Assembly: GCF_026626635.1 (NCBI RefSeq)
Contig: NZ_JAPNKA010000001.1
Span: forward strand, 2,480,001-2,544,000
DNA length: 64,000 bases
Origin: Archangium lansingense
GTDB lineage: Bacteria > Myxococcota > Myxococcia > Myxococcales > Myxococcaceae
Reading direction: 5' to 3'
The position numbers were made by a program, and so were the translations under genes. This document shows positions 35,101 through 43,479 of this stretch, one piece after another (the stretch's first letter is position 1; each line of letters starts with the position of its first letter). Under the pieces are notes generated by a model. It ran no database searches, was not told where the DNA came from, and was given only the letters and a program-made list of their open reading frames with translations.

Positions 35101-35741
35101 CGTTGATGGCCGTGGTCGGCCAGCCGAAGACGACGGCCCAGTACATCCAGGTGACGGGCCGCGTGGGCCGCAGGTGGCAGGAGAGGCCAGGGCTGGTGGT
35201 GACCATCTACAGCGCCTCAAAGCCTCGCGACCGGTCGCACTTTGAGAAGTTCCGCACCTACCACGAACGCCTGTACGCCCAGGTAGAGCCGACGAGCGTC
35301 ACCCCTTTCTCGCAGCCCGCGCTCCTCCGCGCGCTGCATGCGATCATGGCCATCTACGTGCGCCAGACCGGAGACATGAGACAGATCGAGACTCCCTCGA
35401 AGGTTCCCTACGCACTCCTCGAGAAGCTTCGCGACATCACGCTCGCGCGAGCCGGTCTGGTCGATGGCTCCGAGGTAGAGACCGTGAACGCCATCTTCCA
35501 GAGACGTATCAGCGAATGGGAGAGATGGTCGCCTTCTCTCTGGAACAGTTGGGGTGTGGAGGAGGACCCGCCGCTCCTTCGTTGGCCCGGGAAGTACGCT
35601 CCGCCTGATTTCGTCGCGCGTTCCTGGGTCACACCCTCCTCCATGCGCAACGTCGACGCGGAGTGCCAAGTGGAGATCTCCTCCAGGTTCCTGGATTCAC
35701 CGACCAGCGCCTCTGCTGGGAAGGTGCGTACCGATGAGTGA
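32196..35741 (+). CDS. drmA-like: DrmA-like DISARM helicase
   Basis: An 1181-residue superfamily-2 helicase. The N-terminal ~500 residues (ERLLASLRRELVGPAPTGAA onward) are the DrmA-specific region. The ATPase core has Walker A IWFPTGGGKTEAYLGL (~510-525), a DEAH-like box LILQDELHLISGPLGSM (~738-754), SAT-like VTSTATIRRY, and motifs V/VI IIEVGVDIDRLSLM and YIQVTGRVGRR. A zinc-finger-like insertion (EKCPWCRAEL ... ARCPDPLCDFHQ) lies between them. DrmA with DrmB forms the DNA-binding core of DISARM anti-phage systems. Its last 8 bp overlap the DrmB-like gene, supporting coupled expression. Confidence 0.87.
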   Translation: MTIHVENRERLLASLRRELVGPAPTGAALETVRFEERKDSYGPWTEKGTGEEILNGDRPCKRYGVGVLYPMKVPSEDQGTQSNETPEPTAGRGEASEVVTEEAERALEKMAGRSGRDQGAEDFDLSEANRYRPSSMAVTFLAELVPGAVLSVDYSGGRYRPLQVTVGTAGRTWWVRSPVAGGTSFTAEQLIASSSRVLPGKPHVTSPVGPELRVETLCRPFVGADPDSRLFLVTVCLLNRKSVDGAPDEACLFQSAFTVTLRSPSGPSALIAPYPRAPAELMDEEEQEIAMLYRDAQTFAVGHGCAAEWSATSAEGSRVEWVRAECLPTFEAPSVTPDIQRPDGSLLQVRMAPLAGLEPGDDGFSSLEEVVELYGKWIATQEEAAKLLAGHQPAAARHLALCKDAHRRMKGGLAYLRRNELALKAFQLANHAMLLQQVRTASRQVRRREYDRKEKRWKLSSPIEPVRLPDPSESRGRWRPFQIAFLLISLESTLEPSSEPSASERETVELIWFPTGGGKTEAYLGLTAFAIFLRRLRALDKGGASEDAGVHVLMRYTLRLLTSQQFQRATALLCAMEYLRRKNPGLLGKRHFAIGIWVGGTPNRREAARKALRHLQQNGESGEDNIVVLEKCPWCRAELGVGASKVGQQYPVHGYESRPSPAGVETVVARCPDPLCDFHQKLPVEFVDEDIYEQSPGSNPVSLLIGTVDKFAMLAYRPEARAIFGRGKDGSQQVSPPGLILQDELHLISGPLGSMVGIYETVIQELCTDRRHGTSVPPKIVTSTATIRRYRDQVRDVFGRKAVSLFPPPGLTSSDSFFARVALDAQGRPLRGRVYVGVHAPALGSSQTAQVRTFSALLQESLAYAPDQRDPWWTLLLFYNSLRELGGALTLFHSDIPGYLEALRRRLEQTTPGARRLWKLIELTGRLENDEVTSALSALEVEAGRPGQAVDACLASNIIEVGVDIDRLSLMAVVGQPKTTAQYIQVTGRVGRRWQERPGLVVTIYSASKPRDRSHFEKFRTYHERLYAQVEPTSVTPFSQPALLRALHAIMAIYVRQTGDMRQIETPSKVPYALLEKLRDITLARAGLVDGSEVETVNAIFQRRISEWERWSPSLWNSWGVEEDPPLLRWPGKYAPPDFVARSWVTPSSMRNVDAECQVEISSRFLDSPTSASAGKVRTDE

Positions 35742-37644
35742 CTATGTCCGCAGGGCGCAGCTGATCGCACCGTCGGGTGTCGGGGCCATCACCGTCATCA
35801 AGGGCGGTACCTCCGTCATCTGCGCGGGTATCGACCACTGGTTCGAGCGTTCCGACAGCGTCGACCCGAAAGAAGGAGTCGATGCTTCAGAGTTCGAGGT
35901 AGACGAGCCGCGGCTCCGGAAACTCCTGGGCGTGGAGAAGCTCTATACCCCGCCCGATTATCGCCGCTACCAGGCAGGCTCCGAGAACCGGAACGTCGGG
36001 CTCAAGATCCACTTCCTGCGTTTCCCACGGTGGCACGTCTGCAATGACTGTGGCGAGCTGGTGGAGGTCTCGATGGCCGCCAGGGGAACACAGTATTGCG
36101 CCGGGAGGTGCCGGCAGGAGCGTGGCCGGGCCCGTCGGATCTTCCAGGTGCGCTTCGCCGCCATGTGTGAGGGGGGGCACCTGCAGGACTTTCCCTGGCG
36201 AGAGTGGGTTCACCGGGATGTCTCGCCGACGTGTCACGAGAAGCTTCGCATGACAGGAGGGGCTGGTGCCTCGTTGGCGGCCATCACCGTCGAGTGTGCA
36301 TGTGGCCGGAAGCGGAACCTCTCGGAGACCATGGATGCGGAGACGGGCGAAGGAGGCCAGACGGAGACAGCCCTCACGCGGAAACTGGATGCCTCGGGTG
36401 CACTCTACCTGTGCACGGGGCAACGCCCCTGGCTCGGGGCGGAGGCCGCCGAGGGCTGCAAGAGACACCTTCAGGGCACCCTCCTCAATGCGAGCAACCT
36501 GTACTTCGCCAGCGTTGCGAGCGCCATCTACCTTCCCCCCATGGCGGGCGCGACAGCCCCTGTCGAGCTCGTCGATTTCCTCTCCTCGCCGGTGCAGGCA
36601 AGTGCCATCACGACCCTCAGGAGTTTTGACGCACTCAATGTCCTGACCCTGCGCAAGAAGTGGGGCAAGGAGCTTGCCAGGTACAGCGATGAGCAGATCA
36701 GCGCGGCGCTCTCGTCAGGCGACAGCAGGGAGCAGGCGGAAGCAGAGGATACGGACGACCCGGTGATGTTCCGGCGGGAGGAGTTCGAGATCCTGAGTGA
36801 CCCACAAGATCGCGAGCAGCTCCGAGTGAAGGTGGTCCCTGTCTCCCAGTACACCGAGTCTCTCTCGGGACAGCCGTTCTCGCGGTTTTTTTCGTCAGTG
36901 AGCCTGATCGACCGTCTCCGGGAAACCCGGGCACTCTACGGCTTCACACGTGTGAAGCCGGAAAACGGCCTCAGCCTTCAACAGCAGAAGGCCCAGCTGC
37001 GTCGCAGGCAACTTCCACCCTCGGAGGAATGGCTTCCGGCCTACACGGTCTACGGAGAGGGAATCTTCCTGATCCTGAACGAGGCGTTCCTCCAGGAGTG
37101 GGAGCGCAAGGGGGGGGCCGCCCACAGGCGGGCGAATCGGCTCGGCAAGGCCTATGAAGCATTGGCGGATCGCGGTTGGGGGGGCCAAGCCCAGCTCTCC
37201 GCCCGGTCGCTGCTCGTGCACACCCTGGCCCATCTGCTGATCAACCAGCTTACGTTCGAGTGCGGCTACAGCTCCGCCTCACTCAAGGAGCGCCTCTATG
37301 TCTCCTCGGATGAATCCGCACGTATGGCGGGCCTGCTCATCTACACAGCGGCCGGTGATGCGGATGGGACCATGGGAGGGCTCGTACGCATGGGGAAGCC
37401 GGGCCGTCTGGAAGCCGTCATCCGTCGAGCGCTTGAGGGGGCTGACTGGTGCTCCGCCGACCCTGTTTGCATGGAGATGGGGGAGGCTGGCGGACAGGGC
37501 CCAGATTCGTGCAACCTGGCTGCCTGTCATGCGTGCGGGTTGGTTCCTGAAACAGCCTGCGAGCAGTTCAACCGCTTCCTGGATCGCGGGGTCGTCGTCG
37601 GGGTTCCCTCGCAGCGGGACATCGGATTCTTCCGGGGTGCCTAG
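35734..37644 (+). CDS. drmB-like: DrmB-like DUF1998 protein
   Basis: A 636-residue partner of DrmA. The ATG at 35734 overlaps the helicase gene and starts the conserved DrmB opening MSDYVRRAQLIAPSGVGAIT. A zinc-ribbon-like region follows (WHVCNDCGEL ... QYCAGRC ... AMCEGGHLQDFPW, ~100-155). The C-terminal DUF1998 domain (~485-636) contains LLVHTLAHLLINQLTFECGY, LLIYTAAGDADGTMGGL and the Cys cluster DSCNLAACHACGLVPET. In DISARM, DrmB clamps onto DrmA to load on DNA with a 5' overhang. It is the final gene of the operon; no DrmC phospholipase-D-like gene follows. Confidence 0.88.
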   Translation: MSDYVRRAQLIAPSGVGAITVIKGGTSVICAGIDHWFERSDSVDPKEGVDASEFEVDEPRLRKLLGVEKLYTPPDYRRYQAGSENRNVGLKIHFLRFPRWHVCNDCGELVEVSMAARGTQYCAGRCRQERGRARRIFQVRFAAMCEGGHLQDFPWREWVHRDVSPTCHEKLRMTGGAGASLAAITVECACGRKRNLSETMDAETGEGGQTETALTRKLDASGALYLCTGQRPWLGAEAAEGCKRHLQGTLLNASNLYFASVASAIYLPPMAGATAPVELVDFLSSPVQASAITTLRSFDALNVLTLRKKWGKELARYSDEQISAALSSGDSREQAEAEDTDDPVMFRREEFEILSDPQDREQLRVKVVPVSQYTESLSGQPFSRFFSSVSLIDRLRETRALYGFTRVKPENGLSLQQQKAQLRRRQLPPSEEWLPAYTVYGEGIFLILNEAFLQEWERKGGAAHRRANRLGKAYEALADRGWGGQAQLSARSLLVHTLAHLLINQLTFECGYSSASLKERLYVSSDESARMAGLLIYTAAGDADGTMGGLVRMGKPGRLEAVIRRALEGADWCSADPVCMEMGEAGGQGPDSCNLAACHACGLVPETACEQFNRFLDRGVVVGVPSQRDIGFFRGA

Positions 37645-37757
37645 AGCCGCCCCAGTAGCCCTGCTGGGCGCCCAGGTTGTGCTTGTCGTGTACGAAGACG
37701 CCGGTGATGCCCGCATACTCCGAATACGTCCAGCTCGACACCCGCTTGCGCCGAGGT
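37645..37757 (-). pseudogene. Truncated coding fragment of unknown gene
   Basis: The minus-strand frame reads VSSWTYSEYAGITGVFVHD then KHNLGAQQGYWGGS with nearly every third position G or C, the local signature of real coding DNA. It has no start and runs into the end of the DrmB-like gene, so both ends are missing. It looks like a piece of a host gene cut when the element arrived. The family is not recognised, and the 5' limit is approximate. Confidence 0.4.
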
Positions 37758-37886
37758 GGTAAAGCTCAAGGTGCAGCGCCACGAGCGAGGCCAGCTCGCC
37801 CGGTTGCCGCTGGCGGCTTCGGCGGAAAAAAGCCCCGCGACGTCCGAGGGGGACATCCCGGGCCTTGCTACATCCCTTGCTACAGC

Positions 37887-37915
37887 CTCCCGGAAAGCGG
37901 AGCCCTTTCCGGGAG
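37887..37915 (-). terminator. Hairpin next to right att-like site
   Basis: CTCCCGGAAA (37887-37896) and TTTCCGGGAG (37906-37915) make a perfect 10-bp stem with a 9-nt loop. It lies 8 bp beyond the acceptor-like end of the right att-like repeat, where the terminator of a tmRNA/tRNA gene would be. There is no U-run. Confidence 0.45.
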
Positions 37916-37922
37916 ATACGGA

Positions 37923-37956
37923 GTGGAGGCGGCAGGAATCGAACCCGCGTCCGAAT
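37923..37956 (-). repeat. att-like repeat, right (tmRNA 3'-end-like)
   Basis: Direct copy of 26851-26884: the first 26 positions differ at two sites. On the minus strand it reads TTCGGACGCGGGTTCGATTC continuing CTGCCGCCTCCAC, very close to the 3' end of bacterial tmRNA (known E. coli end: UUUCGGACGCGGGUUCAACU...CCACCA). The remaining tmRNA sequence is not present and the terminal CCA is not conserved, so this is an attachment-site remnant, not a gene. Confidence 0.7.
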
Positions 37957-37974
37957 GTCCCTGGCCATCTCCCG

Positions 37975-38580
37975 CTACGGGGACTGGACGTTGCAACGGC
38001 CCTCGGCGCGGCGCGTGAGATCCTCGGCCACTGTGCGCAGCAGGCCTCGAGTCAGTGCCGAGCGCTCTGCCTCCGTCTTCTCCCCTTGCGTGAGCCACTG
38101 CGCCACCTTCCCCAGGCTCGCCGCTGTCACTACTTGCAGCCGCACCCCCACCTCCACCACGAAGGTCGCCTCCGCCTCCGGCTCCTCCTCCAGCGTCCAC
38201 GCCACCCGCTCCAACTCCAGCGTTCCCACTCCCGCCAGCAGCCTGCCGTCCAATACCCAGCCGCCCTCCTTCGCCGAGTACACCAGCACCTGGGTCAGCC
38301 GCGCCGCGTCCATTCGCTCGGAGAACCACAGTGGCCGGCGCCGCAGCAGCGTCAGCTCCACCTCCAGCCGCCCCGCGAGCCCCAGCCGCATCAACCGCTC
38401 CAACTCGGGCGCTACCAGCGCGAGCGCCTCGGGCCGCACCACCACGCGTCTCCCCACCCGCGTCGCCGAGCACGTCACCCGCGGTGGCTCCTCCGCCCGG
38501 GCCATGGGCGCGAGCAGGCCCAGCGCGGCCACCAGCGCCACGCCGAGCCTCCTCCTCGTGCTCGCTCCGGGTGCCTTCAT
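37975..38580 (-). CDS. DUF4390-like exported protein, native copy
   Basis: A 201-residue protein almost identical to the left copy at 12760-13365. Signal peptide RRRLGVALVAALGLLAPMARA, then a mature domain with RVTCSATRVGRRVVVRPEAL, LEVELTLLRRRPLWFSERM and LELERVAWTLEEEPEAEATF. I place it tentatively in DUF4390. The gene lies 6 bp after the Omp85 stop on the same strand, so the two form an operon and this copy has its natural upstream context. A periplasmic accessory to the outer-membrane protein is plausible but unproven. Confidence 0.65.
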   Translation of the reverse strand: MKAPGASTRRRLGVALVAALGLLAPMARAEEPPRVTCSATRVGRRVVVRPEALALVAPELERLMRLGLAGRLEVELTLLRRRPLWFSERMDAARLTQVLVYSAKEGGWVLDGRLLAGVGTLELERVAWTLEEEPEAEATFVVEVGVRLQVVTAASLGKVAQWLTQGEKTEAERSALTRGLLRTVAEDLTRRAEGRCNVQSP

Positions 38581-38803
38581 GGTTCCTCAGAAGGGCCGCA
38601 CGAAGAGCAGCCGCGCCTCGGGGGTGAGCGACGCCCGCTCGTCCGTGCGCCAGGCCACCGACAGGTGCACCGTGTCTCCGAAGTAGAGCTGAGCGCCCAC
38701 GCCCAGCTTCGGGTCCCGCCAGCCCAGCTCGTTCTGGTGCACCGAGCCCACGTCCGCGAAGGCTCCGATGAAGCCCCACCGGTACTCCGCGCTCGCGAGC
38801 AGC
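37997..38803. repeat. Right copy of 807-bp direct repeat
   Basis: Partner of 12782-13588, same orientation, offset 25,215 bp, about ten substitutions and no gaps. Here the repeat lies inside an intact Omp85-DUF4390 operon, so this is the ancestral arrangement. Confidence 0.93.
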
Positions 38804-40977
38804 GAGGCGTCGCCCCGGAACTCCTTGAAGGCGTAGCCGCGCAGCGCGCTCCACCCGCCCAGGGCCTCCTGCTTCTGCAGCGGCAGATCCTCGCCTCCCG
38901 CCGCACGCACGCGCAGCCGCAGGCCGTCGTTATGGCCCGTGCTCACGTACAGCACGTTGTCGCTCACCACCTTCCAGAAGCGGTACTCCGCGCCGCCGCC
39001 CAGCTCAGGGCTGCCCACCTCCACCGTCAGCAGGCTGCGCACCGACGTCCGCGCCGGCCACTCCCAGTCGTTGCGTAGCAGCGACAGCTCGGGGTTGCGG
39101 AAGAGCGAGCCCACGCGCTCGGCCCGCTCCGCGTCACTCGCGTACTCGAGGTGGCCCACCACCGACGTCATCCGCCCCTCGTCCACCAGCGGGTTGGGGA
39201 AGGGCGCCGAGTCGCGTCGGAAGAGCGAGAAGGGCGGCGCGAAGCTCACCAGCGAGTCGTACGTGTCCCGGCGATACTCCGCTCCCACCAGCCACTGGGG
39301 CCCGAAGCGCCAGGTGGCGAAGCCCGTGTATCCCTTGCGCCGGAAGTATTCCGAGTCCGGGCGATTGATCAGCGCGGAGTAGATGTAGGAGTCGATCGCC
39401 CCCATCCGCCACCGGTCGTTGGTGTCCGTGAAGTCGTAGAGCTGGACGCCCACCTCCGCGAGCCGCAGCACAGGCACCTGCACCTTCGCCCCCACCAGCC
39501 AGTTGAGGCGCCGCTGGAACGCCGTCCGCTCAGGGTCTCCTGGAATCCGCTGGCCGCCCCACCGCAGCGGAATGGTCAGCGCCGCGTCCAGCGTCACGTG
39601 CGCCCGGTTGCGCACGTCCCACAGCGTGAGCGAGCCCGCCAGGCCAGGCGCGAAGCCCGTCACCTGCGTGTGCATGGGAAGCAGCTCCGCGCTGAAGGTC
39701 GAGCCCCTCGGGCGTACATGGACCACCACGCGGCGGCCCACGGTGGTGATGGCGTCCTCCTCGTCTCCGCGGCTCCACTCGTCCGCCAGCATGTCCCAGG
39801 ACAGCTCCACCTCCTCCTGCCAGTGCTTCTTCTTGCGCCGGCTCTCCTCCGCCACCGGCCGGTAGTGCCGCGTGCCGTCCTCTCCGCGCTCCTCCTCGAA
39901 GCGCGTGGCCGACCTGGGCAGCGTCTCCACGTCCCTCAGTGACAGGAAGGGCATCTCCTGCGCCAGCCGGCCCTTCGCACGCCGCAGATCGCTGCGCAGC
40001 AGCACGTCGCCCGGCTTGATGCCCATCACCTCTCGCACCCGCGCCGCCACGTCCTCCTCCACGCCCTGCACTTCCACCGCCTCCACCTTCCCCTCGTCCA
40101 CTCGCAGCCGCAGCTGCCCCTCCGCCGTCAGCGTGGCGTCGAGGCTCGCGAGCAGGTAGCCCTCGTCCTCGACCTCGTCCTGCGCGCGCTCCAGCGCGTC
40201 GGGCAGGCCTCGCCACACGAAGCCGGGGTGGAAACGCCCCTTGTCGAACGAGGCCAGCAGCTCCCTCGGCGGGTACGGCGCAGGGCACTTCCGGGCGGAG
40301 ATATGTACCCGGATTCCCTCTGCCTCGATGCGCACGTTGGCTACCGAGTCCTCATCGTCGTCGTTGTCGTCACCGTCCTCGCGATCACCGTCGTCGTCGT
40401 CACCGTCGTCGTCGTCGTCGGAGGGATACGGCGGCAACCGGAAGAGCTCTTCCTGCACATCCCGCTGCTCGTCCGCTTGCAGGCCGGTGATGTCCACGCT
40501 CGCCACGTAGGGCTGCTCCTCCAGCGTCACCACCAGCACCGGCGTCGAGCCCTCCGCGAGCCGCACCGTGGGCGTCACCTTCGTGAACAGCCCCGTGCGC
40601 ACGAGCCGCTGGAGGATGATCGCCGCCTGCTCGGGGGTGAGCGAGCCCTTCGCGGGAATGCGGGCCAGTCCGCGCACCAACGGCTCGGGAAGGCGCCCGA
40701 GGCCCTCGAGCTTCACTTCCGCCAGCTCGCGGTTCTCCCCGTTGATGCTCAGCCGCAGCGCGCCGAGCACCTCGGAGTTCGTCTCACCGTCCTGCTCGTC
40801 CAGGCAGGGATCTTCCGTCCGCTGCGAGGGTTGGGCCTCCTGGGCCGGGGCGGGCGGGGAGGGCTCGGGTGTCTGGGTCGCGGCAGGCACAGGCGCCGCC
40901 GGGGTGTTGGCGCCAGCCGTGTCCTGGGCACCAGCCGCGAGCGACAGGAAACAGAGAAGGAGTGGGATGCGGTTCAT
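38587..40977 (-). CDS. Omp85/BamA-TamA family outer-membrane protein
   Basis: A 796-residue protein with a signal peptide (MNRIPLLLCFLSLAAGAQ), a Pro/Ala linker, POTRA-like domains (~75-340) and a C-terminal 16-strand-type barrel ending in an aromatic residue (LLFVRPF), as expected for BAM-inserted proteins. The surface-antigen block LGGWSALRGYAFKEFRG contains the RGY-type lid-lock motif of the superfamily. Such proteins insert or translocate other outer-membrane proteins. A striking Asp-rich run occupies ~187-210 within the second POTRA-like region. The ATG at 40977 is preferred over an upstream in-frame start because it begins the signal peptide. Leads the operon with the DUF4390-like gene. 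Confidence 0.85.
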   Translation of the reverse strand: MNRIPLLLCFLSLAAGAQDTAGANTPAAPVPAATQTPEPSPPAPAQEAQPSQRTEDPCLDEQDGETNSEVLGALRLSINGENRELAEVKLEGLGRLPEPLVRGLARIPAKGSLTPEQAAIILQRLVRTGLFTKVTPTVRLAEGSTPVLVVTLEEQPYVASVDITGLQADEQRDVQEELFRLPPYPSDDDDDGDDDDGDREDGDDNDDDEDSVANVRIEAEGIRVHISARKCPAPYPPRELLASFDKGRFHPGFVWRGLPDALERAQDEVEDEGYLLASLDATLTAEGQLRLRVDEGKVEAVEVQGVEEDVAARVREVMGIKPGDVLLRSDLRRAKGRLAQEMPFLSLRDVETLPRSATRFEEERGEDGTRHYRPVAEESRRKKKHWQEEVELSWDMLADEWSRGDEEDAITTVGRRVVVHVRPRGSTFSAELLPMHTQVTGFAPGLAGSLTLWDVRNRAHVTLDAALTIPLRWGGQRIPGDPERTAFQRRLNWLVGAKVQVPVLRLAEVGVQLYDFTDTNDRWRMGAIDSYIYSALINRPDSEYFRRKGYTGFATWRFGPQWLVGAEYRRDTYDSLVSFAPPFSLFRRDSAPFPNPLVDEGRMTSVVGHLEYASDAERAERVGSLFRNPELSLLRNDWEWPARTSVRSLLTVEVGSPELGGGAEYRFWKVVSDNVLYVSTGHNDGLRLRVRAAGGEDLPLQKQEALGGWSALRGYAFKEFRGDASLLASAEYRWGFIGAFADVGSVHQNELGWRDPKLGVGAQLYFGDTVHLSVAWRTDERASLTPEARLLFVRPF

Positions 40978-41149
40978 GCGGGACAGGAGGAGCACGTGGC
41001 GTTCCAGGCCGGCTGGCGCTGCAAGTACGCGAAACCACGAGGTTTGCGCAGCGGCGAGGATGTCATCCCGACATCCTGATGTCTCGGGGTGATGTGCCTA
41101 TGACATCGGCGGACCGTGGGCCCAGGTTGGGGGAAGACCCTCACCCCAG

Positions 41150-41170
41150 CCCTCTCCCAGGGGGAGAGGG
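41150..41170. terminator. Intergenic hairpin repeat after regulator gene
   Basis: CCCTCTCCC-AG-GGGGAGAGGG forms a strong stem 4 bp downstream of the stop of the NtrC-type regulator gene. The surrounding CTCACCCCAGCCCTCTCCC block is of the kind repeated between genes in many bacterial genomes. No U-tract follows, so it may be a dispersed hairpin repeat serving as a terminator. Confidence 0.4.
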
Positions 41171-41173
41171 GAT

Positions 41174-42562
<1,389 letters not shown>

Positions 42563-42638
42563 GGACCCAGCGTAGCGCAAGGGCACGGGGGACGGCTCGG
42601 CACGGGCTTTTCGGGCTGCCTCCGGGAGCGGGCTGTGA

Positions 42639-43397
42639 CTACTCGACGAGGAAGGAGGTCCGGTCCACGCCGGTGTTGCCCGTGACGGGGTCATACGCGG
42701 TGACGGTGACCTCGTAGACGCCCTTCTGCTGCACGGGAAGCTCGCCCGCGAAGGTGCTCGTCTTCCCTGCGTAAGACAGGGGCACACTCGTGAGGGGCTT
42801 GCCATCGTGCTTCACCACGGCCTGGAGCTCGTACTTGCTGGAGTCCCACAGCCCCCCTGGCTCGGTGGGGCAGCCGCACATCATCACGACGTTGGCCCGG
42901 ACGGGGACCGTCAGCTTGCCACCCGTGAGCTTGAGGCGCTCGTGTGCCTGTGGCGCGAGCGCGTCCACCACGAAGCCGGGTAGCTCGAGGATGAGGCCAT
43001 CTCCCTGCAGGTGCTTGCCCGGCAGCAGCCACACCTGCGTGGAGGCGCGGACGCTCGCCTGTCGTTGGGCCTCGGGGGCGGACACCTCCACTGTCACCAG
43101 CCGGGGCTCGTCGAGCTCCAGCACCGCCTCGAACTTCGCGGCCTGCTCGTCCGCGAGCGGCGTGCCACGCGCGTGGGGCTGCTTCATCAACCGCTGGGTG
43201 TCTCCCGTGGTGCCGGTGGCGAGGCCGCTGGCCAATACCTGGCCGGTCTCCGCATCGCGCAGCACCACGCGGGCTCCGCCCATGGAGGTGCCAACGAATT
43301 TGCCGTCCTTCGCTCGCGCGCGCACCACCACCCGGGTCTCGGTGGCGAGCGTCGGCAGGGAGAGCAGCAGCAGGGTCGATATGAGTAATCCACGCAT
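42639..43397 (-). CDS. Secreted protein of unknown function
   Basis: A 252-residue exported protein: signal peptide MRGLLISTLLLLSLPTLATE, then a beta-rich sequence with an Ig/carboxypeptidase-regulatory feel (GARVVLRDAETGQVLASGLA; GVYEVTVTAYDPVTGNTGVD). Two close cysteines (MMCGCPTEPGG, ~residue 175) could bind metal or a disulfide. No enzyme motif is visible. It lies between the regulator and the phospholipase-D gene on the same strand, separated by ~80 bp on each side, so co-transcription is possible. Confidence 0.7.
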   Translation of the reverse strand: MRGLLISTLLLLSLPTLATETRVVVRARAKDGKFVGTSMGGARVVLRDAETGQVLASGLATGTTGDTQRLMKQPHARGTPLADEQAAKFEAVLELDEPRLVTVEVSAPEAQRQASVRASTQVWLLPGKHLQGDGLILELPGFVVDALAPQAHERLKLTGGKLTVPVRANVVMMCGCPTEPGGLWDSSKYELQAVVKHDGKPLTSVPLSYAGKTSTFAGELPVQQKGVYEVTVTAYDPVTGNTGVDRTSFLVE

Positions 43398-43479
43398 GAG
43401 GTGTTCCTCCAGCTACACATCCAGGTAAACGGCACTCGCACTTCGAGGGCGGCTGATCCGAGGCGGTGGAACGCCACCC

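Noticed and set aside
38587..38803. A site-specific recombination (att) function for the 807-bp repeat
   Set aside because: The length, gene content and scattered substitutions fit homologous recombination between duplicated genes rather than a short att core.
40340..40430. CRISPR-like or microsatellite array (GTC repeats)
   Set aside because: The repeat encodes an in-frame Asp-rich stretch of the Omp85 protein and has no spacer structure.
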